From contig CAJXYI010000026.1 of NCBI GenBank assembly GCA_913063435.1, positions 1 to 38,687 of the forward strand: a DNA stretch of 38,687 nucleotides, read 5' to 3'. The notes under the pieces are model-generated. The model saw only the letters and a list, made by a program, of their open reading frames with translations, made no database searches and was not told where the DNA came from. A program made the position numbers and the translations under genes. The DNA is from an uncultured Actinomycetales bacterium. Lineage in GTDB: Bacteria > Actinomycetota > Actinomycetes > S36-B12. Position 1 is the first letter of the stretch, and each line of letters opens with the position of its first letter. Of the stretch, positions 7,445 through 14,302 are shown piece after piece.

Positions 7445-8577
7445 GAGTGCTCCGATCCGTTCCCCTGATTGAGCAGCAATCCCGCGAGGCTTTCGATCGT
7501 GCAGCACCCCAGGTACTTACCACGCCCATCGACGACGACGGACATACCCGAGGATGTCTGGAGCATCGCGGAGAGGGCGTCTTGCAGGGTGTCCTCCGGC
7601 TGCAATTGAACCGTGATCGGTCGGCCGGCTCGATCGAGCGAGGACGTCGAGGAATTCAATGCCCGCTCATCGATCCAGCGCAGCGGATGGTCCTGTTCAT
7701 CGAGCAGGACAGCCGTCGTGGTGTTCGCAGTGTTCATCTCCGCCAGTGCCTGGCCGCGATGGACGGGCTGCTTCACGGTCACCATCGGGTCGAGATCGAT
7801 ATCGCGAACCCGTCGCAGCGTCAACGTTTTCAACACGGCGCCCGACCCGAGGAAATTCTCCACGAACTCATCAGCCGGATCGGTCAGGATCACCTCGGGC
7901 TTATCCAACTGCGCGATTTCGGACTGGTCACGCAGAATCGCGATCCGATCGCCCATCTTGACCGCTTCATCGATGTCGTGGGTAACGAACACGATCGTCT
8001 TCTTCAACTCCGCCTGAAGACGCAGGAACTCGTTTTGCAGCCGGTCACGGGTGATCGGATCGATCGCACCGAAAGGCTCATCCATTAGCAGCACGTCGGG
8101 ATCGGCACCGAGGGCGCGTGCGACACCCACGCGTTGAGCCTGCCCTCCGGACAGTTCCGAGGGGTAACGGTCGCGATAGATGGAGGGATCCATGGACACG
8201 ATCTCGAGGAGCTCATCGACGCGTTCGCGGATTCGCTTCTTCGGCCATTTCAACAACTTCGGCACGGTCGCGATGTTCTCCGCGATCGTGCGGTGCGGGA
8301 ACAGACCGATCTGCTGGATCACATACCCCATGCGACGTCGCAGCTCGTTGGGGTCGCTCTTGGTGACGTCCTGGCCCTCGTAGATGATCCGGCCCGACGT
8401 CGGCTGGATCATGCGATTGATCAGTCGCAAGGTGGTGCTCTTGCCACACCCTGACGGCCCGACCAGCACGAGGATCTCACCAGGCTCGACGGCCAGATTG
8501 AGGGACTTGACCGCCGGCTCCTCGACTCCGGGATAGGACTTCGTGACGTCCTGGAGATCGATCAATGGTTCAGGCAT
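7441..8577 (-). CDS. Osmoprotectant ABC transporter ATP-binding protein with tandem CBS domains
   Basis: A 378-residue ATPase of the ProV/OpuCA family. Walker A is GPSGCGKST (about residues 40-48), the Q-loop region is YVIQQIGLFPH, the signature is LSGGQAQRVG, Walker B is VLLMDEPFGAID and the H-loop is FVTHDID. After residue about 255 come two CBS-like units: the region around VTVKQPVHRGQALAEMN and that around ITVQLQPEDTLQDALSAML. In OpuA-type transporters CBS domains sense ionic strength or cyclic-di-AMP, so osmotic gating of transport is likely. ATG 8577 follows the upstream permease by 18 bp with a purine-rich GGAGACCCC leader. The stop overlaps the next permease start (GTGA). Confidence 0.94.
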   Translation of the reverse strand: MPEPLIDLQDVTKSYPGVEEPAVKSLNLAVEPGEILVLVGPSGCGKSTTLRLINRMIQPTSGRIIYEGQDVTKSDPNELRRRMGYVIQQIGLFPHRTIAENIATVPKLLKWPKKRIRERVDELLEIVSMDPSIYRDRYPSELSGGQAQRVGVARALGADPDVLLMDEPFGAIDPITRDRLQNEFLRLQAELKKTIVFVTHDIDEAVKMGDRIAILRDQSEIAQLDKPEVILTDPADEFVENFLGSGAVLKTLTLRRVRDIDLDPMVTVKQPVHRGQALAEMNTANTTTAVLLDEQDHPLRWIDERALNSSTSSLDRAGRPITVQLQPEDTLQDALSAMLQTSSGMSVVVDGRGKYLGCCTIESLAGLLLNQGNGSEHS

Positions 8578-8595
8578 GGGGTCTCCTGTCGAGTA

Positions 8596-9252
8596 TCAAC
8601 GAACACCGGCCGGTGTCGTAACGCGCCCGAGAAGGCGCAGCAGGACGTCGATGGTGAAGGCCAGGGCAAGGGAGAGAATCACGCCGGTCCAGATGGCTTC
8701 CAGCGAATTCGGCAGGGGCAGCCGCGCTAACCCGCTCTTGATGAAGTCGCCGAGCCCGCCTCCGGCAACCAGCGTTGCGATAGCCGAGATCCCGACCGTG
8801 AGGAGCGCAGCGACGCGGATCCCCGCCAGCATGACCGGCCAGGCAAGAGGCAGTTGAACTTGCAGCAGCACCTGCGACTTCGTCAAGCCCATCCCCCGTG
8901 CCGACTCCAGCACACTGGGATCGACCGAATCGAGCCCTGTCACTGTGTTCCGCAAGATCGGCAGGATGGCATAGAGGAACAGAGCGATGAAGGAAGGAGC
9001 GAAGCCTAGGCCGACGAGGGGGATGAAGATCGTGAACAGCGCCAGGGATGGAATCGTCAGGAAGACCGAGGCGATCGCCAAAGACATCTCCTTGGCGAAG
9101 GGCCTATTGCGGGTCAAGATTCCCGTCACGATCGCCAAGACACCGGCCGAGACCGTCACCGTGACGACGTAGATGATCGTCTCCATCAAGGTGGCGCCGA
9201 CAAGGTCCCATCTACTCGACAGGTAATCCCACCAATTGACGATTCCGTCCAC
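8596..9252 (-). CDS. Osmoprotectant ABC transporter permease, first copy
   Basis: A 218-residue permease with about five or six membrane spans and the coupling segment VLESARGMGLTKSQVLLQVQ ahead of LPLAWPVMLAG. It is of the short ProW/OpuCB type. It is encoded between the substrate-binding lipoprotein and the ATPase. A strong hairpin at 9301-9333 separates it from the binding-protein gene, which should lower its expression relative to that protein. The start is GTG 9252. The two permeases of the cluster are clearly related to each other but diverged, as expected for heterodimer partners. Confidence 0.92.
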   Translation of the reverse strand: MDGIVNWWDYLSSRWDLVGATLMETIIYVVTVTVSAGVLAIVTGILTRNRPFAKEMSLAIASVFLTIPSLALFTIFIPLVGLGFAPSFIALFLYAILPILRNTVTGLDSVDPSVLESARGMGLTKSQVLLQVQLPLAWPVMLAGIRVAALLTVGISAIATLVAGGGLGDFIKSGLARLPLPNSLEAIWTGVILSLALAFTIDVLLRLLGRVTTPAGVR

Positions 9253-9300
9253 GCTGTCATCCGCTCCCTGGGTGTGCCGTAATCAGAGGTTCCCGGCGAA

Positions 9301-9333
9301 TGGTGGGCACGGGTCCAAAACCCGTGCCCACCA
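9301..9333 (-). terminator. 14-bp perfect hairpin between binding-protein gene and permease gene (partial terminator or mRNA stabiliser)
   Basis: TGGTGGGCACGGGT (9301-9314) and ACCCGTGCCCACCA (9320-9333) form a perfect 14-bp stem with a 5-nt loop, 6 bp beyond the binding-protein stop. There is no following U-run on the minus strand. Attenuation or 3'-end protection of the binding-protein mRNA is more likely than complete termination. This fits the usual need for excess binding protein over permease. Confidence 0.7.
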
Positions 9334-9339
9334 TGTCGA

Positions 9340-10314
9340 CTAGCCGGAGATGATCCCCTCGGACACGAGGAAGTCACGCGCCACAGCAGACGGTTCTTCA
9401 CCCTCAGCTGAGACCCTCGCGTTGAGTTCCGCCATCCGCTCATTGCTCAACGGAGCGAGAATCGCGTCAACGATGCCCTGGAAGGATTCCGGAGCCTCAT
9501 TGAACTTCTCTTCACGCATCGTGGCTGAGACGTTGTAGATGATGTTGACGCCCGGATCCTCGACCAAGGTCAGGTTAAGCGCCGGAATACGACCATCCGT
9601 GGTGAACACCTCACCGAACGTGCAGTTGTTATTCGCCGTCTCGGTATAGATCACACCGGTGTCGAGGATGCGCTCCTGCGCCGACGGCAACTCGATCCCG
9701 GTTGCTTCCTCGGTCAGGATGAGACCATCCGGCCGGTCGGGGAATTCCGACTCCATGCACACGATGGCATCCGGGTTGTCGCGGACGTACTCCATCATCG
9801 TCTGCAGTGTGAACGGTCCACCGTTTGCTTCCGTCACCTCCGGGCTCGAAGCGAATCCGTAGGTGTTGTTGAACGGTGACCGACCGATCCACACGATTCC
9901 GTTCTCTTCCAGATCGAGTTCACGAACGCCATCGGTCAACTCGACGGAATCGAAACTGGGATCCTCCTGGCCCAGATGCACGGTCCATCCGGTTCCGTTG
10001 TATTCCATGTACACGTCGATCTCGCCTGACTCCAACGCCTGACGGGCGACGCTCGTGCCACCGAGATTGACCTTGTCGTCGACCGATGCGCCAGCGGCTC
10101 CGAAGGCCTGCACCAACATCTGGCCGAGGATCAACTGCTCGTCGAAGTCCTTCGACCCGACCGAGACGCTGATTCCATCGAGCGGATACTGCGAGACGAC
10201 CGCGTCCCCACCCGATGTCGGGGATGCATCTCCGCCGCTGTCGCCTCCACATGCGGCCAGTGCCAGGGCTCCAGCCCCGACGAGTGCTGCGATTTTCACA
10301 CCTGCGCGTGCCAT
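9340..10314 (-). CDS. Osmoprotectant (glycine betaine/choline-type) ABC transporter substrate-binding lipoprotein
   Basis: This lipoprotein of 324 residues has a signal peptide ending in the lipobox LAAC, followed by a Gly/Ser/Asp-rich linker. The mature domain begins ISVGSKDFDEQLILGQML, the hallmark entry of the OpuAC/OpuCC-type binding fold (compare the E/Q-loading 'SKNFTEQ' pattern of the family). It continues with EIDVYMEYNGTGW, which normally contributes to the quaternary-amine binding cage. Ligand is probably glycine betaine, choline or carnitine. ATG 10314 is preferred. TTG 10317 immediately before it is also possible, and the purine-rich GAGAGGAGAG leader serves either. It heads the operon, and its upstream region carries the regulatory elements described at 10434-10481. 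Confidence 0.93.
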   Translation of the reverse strand: MARAGVKIAALVGAGALALAACGGDSGGDASPTSGGDAVVSQYPLDGISVSVGSKDFDEQLILGQMLVQAFGAAGASVDDKVNLGGTSVARQALESGEIDVYMEYNGTGWTVHLGQEDPSFDSVELTDGVRELDLEENGIVWIGRSPFNNTYGFASSPEVTEANGGPFTLQTMMEYVRDNPDAIVCMESEFPDRPDGLILTEEATGIELPSAQERILDTGVIYTETANNNCTFGEVFTTDGRIPALNLTLVEDPGVNIIYNVSATMREEKFNEAPESFQGIVDAILAPLSNERMAELNARVSAEGEEPSAVARDFLVSEGIISG

Positions 10315-10433
10315 CAAAATGGCTCTCCTCTCAACGCTTTCGTGCAGAGTCCATACTCCGCGTACGAAATTACCGTTGGGAATCGGTCACTTTCCGGTCA
10401 TATCTCACTTCCGCCCCAAGGCCCAATGGACTT

Positions 10434-10481
10434 TGTGACATAATCACGATGTTTGAGATGTTTTTGAGACAATTGTGAGAT
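10434..10481 (-). promoter_or_regulatory. Putative operator region of the osmoprotectant operon: three 11-bp-spaced repeats plus a TGTGA-N5-TCAC dyad
   Basis: On the plus strand TGAGAT (10454), TGAGAC (10465) and TGAGAT (10476) recur at exactly 11-bp spacing, each preceded by T-rich DNA (TTT, TTT and TTG). Beside them TGTGACATAATCAC (10434-10447) is a dyad with TGTGA and TCAC half-sites. The block lies 120-170 bp upstream of the binding-protein ATG in the most AT-rich stretch of the window. Tandem 11-bp repeats are the known binding geometry of OmpR/PhoB-type response regulators. The assignment to osmotic control is inference, and I cannot place the -10 or -35 boxes with confidence. Confidence 0.45.
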
Positions 10482-10571
10482 ATTTATCGTTACCCTTTCG
10501 TGACGGCTCATTCCGTGTCGATGCGGCCTGAGACCGCCGGCACTCCTTTCCACCACCTCCCCTCCCCATCG

Positions 10572-10633
10572 CGTCTGAGTTACCTGAGTGGTCGCTAACT
10601 CCGCAGTTAACGACCACTCAGGTAACTCAGACG
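10572..10633. repeat. 62-bp near-perfect palindrome (29-bp arms)
   Basis: The left arm 10572-10600 begins CGTCTGAGTTACCTGAGTGG. It pairs with right arm 10605-10633 at 28 of 29 positions (one mismatch, 10595 against 10610), around a 4-nt centre CCGC. It ends at the base immediately before the first available start codon of the phzF remnant. It has no T-run and far exceeds a normal terminator stem. Its position at the breakpoint of a truncated gene suggests a mobile or recombination-derived palindromic element, but no second copy is present in the window. Confidence 0.85.
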
Positions 10634-11029
10634 GTGAGGTTGGCGTGGGTGGGGTCTCTCGGCCCCGGCTGGCAGGCGCTGCTGCTGCGCGATGCGAAGG
10701 CGGTTCTCGAGGTGACTCCTGATCCGGGCCTCCTAGCTGGGCTGGACGTGGGGATCGTCGGCTTCCATGACGAGGCGCACGAGTCGGACATCGAGGTGCG
10801 GGCGTTCTTCCCCGGGAATGCTGGCCTCACCGAGGATCCGGTGACCGGATCCCTCAACGCCGCATTGGCCCAGTGGCTTATTCCCAGCGGCCGGATCGGT
10901 CCGCGTTACGTCGCCGCCCAGGGCACTGCACTCGGTCGGCGTGGTCGCGTCCATGTCGAAGCAGAGGATGAGGACATCTGGATCGGTGGTCGCTGTACAA
11001 CCGTGATCGACGGGTCCGTGACGCTTTAG
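10634..11029 (+). pseudogene. C-terminal fragment of a PhzF-family isomerase/epimerase-like protein
   Basis: The 131 codons correspond to the C-terminal half of PhzF-family proteins, normally about 260-300 residues. They show RLAWVGSLGPGWQALLLRD, DIEVRAFFPGNAG and the diagnostic EDPVTGSLNAALAQWL, followed by the terminal RGRVHVEAEDEDIWIGGRC. The N-terminal half, which carries the catalytic Glu of the DxFt..FaGNP region, is absent, and nothing resembling it is found in the 300 bp upstream. The homology begins exactly at the edge of the 62-bp palindrome, and there is no ribosome-binding site ahead of GTG 10634. It is most likely a decaying remnant. A shortened but expressed protein cannot be excluded because the frame is intact. 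Confidence 0.8.
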
Positions 11030-11038
11030 CGATCGGCA

Positions 11039-11479
11039 TCACTGCGCCGGCATAGGACCTGTCGTGCGCGAGCCAAGTTCGACGAAGATCGCGGTCAGTT
11101 CCGAGTTCGTCTTCGCGACGCCGATTCCTCCGCCCAGCAGCATCGACGATGTGTCATCGAGCCAGGCTCCGTCAACGATCGAGCCACCGTTCTCGCCTGA
11201 GTAAATGGTGAAGACGAAGGCCATGCGTTGGGCGAATCCCCCGAGCAGCACATTCTTTCCTACGCTCCCGCGCGTTGCGGTCAGTTGCCAGGTCGATGAA
11301 CGAGTGATCTCGTAGCCGCGATCCGATAGGAGGGTGCTCAAGGCAATGAGCACCTGGTCCGGCGCGGGACTGAATGAGTACCTCTGTTCATGAGCCACAA
11401 GCACATTGTGCTGCAGATGAAGCCCGAGAGGTGCAGGACATGCCACTTCCCAACGAAGCTGCTGTTCGGACTCTTCCAT
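11039..11479 (-). CDS. Hypothetical protein, 146 aa
   Basis: I do not recognise this protein. It has 146 residues, with no signal peptide and no membrane segment. It has a mixed composition with a central segment around SDRGYEITRSSTWQLTATRG and a Gly-rich tract, MLLGGGIGVAKTN, near the C terminus. This alternation looks like a small alpha/beta domain. A GAGG sequence lies 3 nt before ATG 11479, a short spacing. It sits 77 bp downstream of the DUF1996 fusion gene on the same strand and its stop faces the phzF remnant 9 bp away. It may form an operon with the fusion gene, but its presence beside a broken gene leaves open that the segment was acquired together. Confidence 0.6.
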   Translation of the reverse strand: MEESEQQLRWEVACPAPLGLHLQHNVLVAHEQRYSFSPAPDQVLIALSTLLSDRGYEITRSSTWQLTATRGSVGKNVLLGGFAQRMAFVFTIYSGENGGSIVDGAWLDDTSSMLLGGGIGVAKTNSELTAIFVELGSRTTGPMPAQ

Positions 11480-11556
11480 TCACCTCACGTGTGTGTGATG
11501 AAGCGGATCCATGTCCTGGCGGTAGCTGGTTCTTTGGCCGTAGTGGCCGCCCCGAC

Positions 11557-13935
11557 CTAGCTGAAATCCAATAGGTAGGTGCCGTCGGCGACGTTCACCA
11601 TGACCGATCCGTTCTCGAACTCTCGACGGAACGTCATCGCGTCCTCGGACACCTCGACTTCGCCGATCGGCGCACCGGTGACCAGATCGTCGTATATCCC
11701 GTGGAACTCCCAGCTGTCATCGAACCAACCGCCGCCTTCGGGATCGGATTGCATGTCCGAGAATCCGAAGTAACTACCGGGACTCATGCTGACGAGGAAG
11801 GCGGCGATGCCGAACTCGAGGAATTCCTGTTCGGTGAATCTGATGCGCTGGTCTTCGGTGCCGTAGCAGCCCTCGAGACAGCCCTGGTCCTCGGGGAAGT
11901 AGGGCATGTGGACGATCGTGGGGACTCCACGCTCACCCTCCTCGATGGAGTTCCGGATCTGCCGAGAGGCCAACTCCCCCAGATTCCACATCCAGAATTC
12001 GTGGTTCCGAGCGAAGGGCACACCATCGAGGTCGGCCAGCAGTTGCTCCTCTGAGCGGGGGCAGTCATTGCCCCAGGGAACCTGGCCCTGTAGGCCCTCG
12101 AAGCCGATCGTGCTCGACAGGACGGGGTACTGGCCGATATCGGCGAGGTAGGTGAAGGCATTCCGGAAGGCCCGGTGCTGGCCATCCATGAAGCGGCCCC
12201 GCTGGGTGGCACTCATACGACTGAGCTCCGATGCCTCATCGCATCCCACGGTGTGACCACCGTCGAAGAAGATGCCATCGGCTCCGCCCTCAGCAGCCTT
12301 CTTGACGACCCTGACGAATGTCCGCTGCGACTTCTTCTTCCGGAAATCCCAGCGGCACAGATCCGCCTTGGATTCGTATCCGGTCTCGTTGATGTCCAGG
12401 GGATATTCGATGAACCCTTCGCAGTCCCTGGCATCACGCAGGAACAGGGATGGCCGGCGCTTGAGCAGCCTGCGCTGATCGCGATACATGGCTCCGGCCC
12501 ACTCCGCACTGAGATAGGTCAGCACGGGAGGGCCATCCGGATCGAACTCCTTGATCCGCCGGACCTCCTGGGCCATCAACGCTCCCAGATCCCCCTTCGC
12601 CCAACGCCCGCGCCCATCCTCATCCATGAACTGACCCATGCGGAACTCGAGGATCGCCAACTCGAAGCGACTGATCTTCGCCAATTGCTCTCGAGAGAAA
12701 CGCCCTTCCGGCTCAGCCGCGAGATAGAGAGATGGGAACGTCTCGAAGCCATTCCACTCCCACGGCTGCCCCGTGCTCGATGGTGACTCGACACGAGGGG
12801 GTGACTCACCGTCAAGGGGTACCGGCCGCAACTGCTCCCCGTTCCCCAGCAGACCCACCATGCATTCGAGACCGGGATTCAAACAGTTCGTAACGACATC
12901 GGCGATCGTCTCCTCATCCCAGCCGTTCATCCAGTCACCGTGCAAGGAGTAGCCCCCCTGTGGCGCGTCGGGGGGATCGGTGGCGAAGCGCCAGGTCGAT
13001 GAGGGGCCGGTGTCCTCGGTCACCTCTATTCCGAAGTTGTACGAAATCTCGGGTATAGCGACCGGGTGTGACTCCGGGCATTCACCCGTTCCGGTCACCG
13101 GAGCCTGCGCCTCACTCGGGTACGCCATGTGGCTCCGGTGATCGGGGGACGTCAGGTTCTGGCCATCCCAACATTGCGGGAATACAAGGCGGATCTCGAC
13201 GATGTCGCCCTGTTCGCACTCGGGGATATAGGGCACGTGATCGAGTGGGTCCCCGATACTGAACTGCGGTTCTTGCGCCTCCCAGCTGTTACAGCGGAAT
13301 TTGGCCACCTGAATGTCCTGAGGTTCTTGGGACATCGGTAGGCCGGCGATGATCTGCAGCCCCCGCGGCGGAGGGGTGATGGAATCAGCCGGCAGGTGAT
13401 ATCCGGTCTTGTAGTAGAACAGCGGGTCAACGTATGTAATGCGCTTACCGGATTCCCCGTACAGCGCGGGAACCCAGTAGGCGGATTTGTTCACGGATAC
13501 CCCATCGCAGGTCGTGGTCTCGGCCGAGAGCAGCGACTCCGACGTGGTAAAGGCGTCAGTTTTGGGATTGCCGAAAAAGATGTGATGGTGCATGGCACCT
13601 GGTTGGCCGGGCTTGACCAGCGGATCGTCGTAACTCTCGTGGGATTCGATGCAGTGGGTGCGGAATGCTCCGCTGCCGTCCTCGCGTTCGCCGGGTGTCT
13701 CACTCTCGGGCACGAACGGACCCTGGAGTTCCCCGTCGTTGTCGAGCCAATCGACCTGATTCAACACGGTGAAGGTGTCTACCGGCCCGCTCGTGTGGTT
13801 CCCATGCGCGCCGGAAACCTCCTCTGTCGCCGTCGCGGTGGGGCCCACACATCCCGCTAGGAAAGCCCCCACCGTGATCCAAAACGCCACCGAGAACCCG
13901 ATGCGAGTGCCCTGCGCAGAACTCGATTCCTTCAT
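11557..13935 (-). CDS. Lipoprotein fusing a DUF1996 domain to a putative glycoside hydrolase (GHL15-like) domain
   Basis: A 792-residue exported protein. The N terminus has a lipoprotein signal with lipobox LAGC, then a linker. About residues 50-340 match DUF1996: THCIESHESYDDPLVKPGQP, MHHHIFFGN, NKSAYWVPALY, PLFYYKTGYH and PPPRGLQIIAG, with several paired cysteines. About residues 400-790 look like a TIM-barrel putative glycosyl hydrolase. The cues are LTYLSAEWAG, GGADGIFFDGG with a candidate catalytic Asp, GIAAFLVSMSPGSYFGF, and the closing YDDLVTGAPIGEVEV...FRREFENGSVMVN, typical of GHL15-like families. Neither domain has a firmly established reaction. Surface polysaccharide binding plus cleavage is the simplest inference. 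ATG 13935 is chosen, and TTG 13962 would add nine residues. No strong Shine-Dalgarno is visible. Confidence 0.8.
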   Translation of the reverse strand: MKESSSAQGTRIGFSVAFWITVGAFLAGCVGPTATATEEVSGAHGNHTSGPVDTFTVLNQVDWLDNDGELQGPFVPESETPGEREDGSGAFRTHCIESHESYDDPLVKPGQPGAMHHHIFFGNPKTDAFTTSESLLSAETTTCDGVSVNKSAYWVPALYGESGKRITYVDPLFYYKTGYHLPADSITPPPRGLQIIAGLPMSQEPQDIQVAKFRCNSWEAQEPQFSIGDPLDHVPYIPECEQGDIVEIRLVFPQCWDGQNLTSPDHRSHMAYPSEAQAPVTGTGECPESHPVAIPEISYNFGIEVTEDTGPSSTWRFATDPPDAPQGGYSLHGDWMNGWDEETIADVVTNCLNPGLECMVGLLGNGEQLRPVPLDGESPPRVESPSSTGQPWEWNGFETFPSLYLAAEPEGRFSREQLAKISRFELAILEFRMGQFMDEDGRGRWAKGDLGALMAQEVRRIKEFDPDGPPVLTYLSAEWAGAMYRDQRRLLKRRPSLFLRDARDCEGFIEYPLDINETGYESKADLCRWDFRKKKSQRTFVRVVKKAAEGGADGIFFDGGHTVGCDEASELSRMSATQRGRFMDGQHRAFRNAFTYLADIGQYPVLSSTIGFEGLQGQVPWGNDCPRSEEQLLADLDGVPFARNHEFWMWNLGELASRQIRNSIEEGERGVPTIVHMPYFPEDQGCLEGCYGTEDQRIRFTEQEFLEFGIAAFLVSMSPGSYFGFSDMQSDPEGGGWFDDSWEFHGIYDDLVTGAPIGEVEVSEDAMTFRREFENGSVMVNVADGTYLLDFS

Positions 13936-14048
13936 GTCGTGTCCGTTCGGTGTACCCGACAATATGCGCTTATCTCATCGAAATTAGCACGGACAAGACA
14001 CACGATGCGCGGCCAGAGCGAACACTGGAAACGAAACTCCGTGTGAAC

Positions 14049-14062
14049 TCGGGCTGACAGGA
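14049..14062. repeat. Partial duplicate of the tRNA-Pro 3' end (att-like)
   Basis: TCGGGCTGACAGGA at 14049-14062 repeats 14162-14175, which is the 3' end of tRNA-Pro (minus strand). The copies are 113 bp apart in the same orientation. Integrases of many islands recombine at tRNA 3' ends and leave such duplicates, so this may be an integration scar. There is no integrase between the copies. Confidence 0.4.
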
Positions 14063-14068
14063 ACCTTC

Positions 14069-14086
14069 GCCTTGCGCACGCAAGGC
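14069..14086. repeat. Short palindrome upstream of the DUF1996 fusion gene
   Basis: GCCTTGCG and CGCAAGGC form an 8-bp perfect dyad around a 2-bp centre. It lies about 135 bp upstream of the fusion-gene start, between the tRNA-Pro terminator and that gene. It could be an operator. A 2-nt loop makes an RNA hairpin less favourable. No further evidence is available. Confidence 0.4.
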
Positions 14087-14122
14087 TCCTCGGAAAATCC
14101 TGACACCACACAACGAACACGA

Positions 14123-14156
14123 AGCGAAGCCCAGGGGATCAACCCTGGGCTTCGCT
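14123..14156 (-). terminator. Rho-independent-type terminator of tRNA-Pro
   Basis: AGCGAAGCCCAGGG (14123-14136) and CCCTGGGCTTCGCT (14143-14156) form a perfect 14-bp stem with a 6-nt loop. It begins 6 nt beyond the tRNA 3' end in the direction of transcription. A moderately T-rich tail (TCGTGTTCGTTG) follows on the minus strand. Confidence 0.8.
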
Positions 14157-14161
14157 CTGTG

Positions 14162-14235
<74 letters not shown>

Positions 14236-14302
14236 TCCACTCCACCCGAGTGGAGCCGGCCAAGCCTACCCAACCGCACCCCTGTCCCTAGAGCCGGTCG
14301 GC

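Larger units (their letters stand above)
10315..10633. other. 319-bp intergenic region without a gene
   Basis: No supported coding sequence lies here on either strand. Reading from left to right it holds the purine-rich leader of the binding-protein gene (10321-10335) and an AT-rich promoter-like stretch with the phased repeats and dyad (about 10430-10500). A CT-rich stretch (10540-10570) and the 62-bp palindrome (10572-10633) complete it. It separates the transporter operon from the truncated phzF. Confidence 0.8.

Noticed and set aside
10532-10633. Open frame running through the palindrome into the phzF remnant, as a possible intact N terminus
   Set aside because: The frame has no start codon or PhzF-like residues, and the encoded peptide is low-complexity. 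The N-terminal half of phzF is missing.
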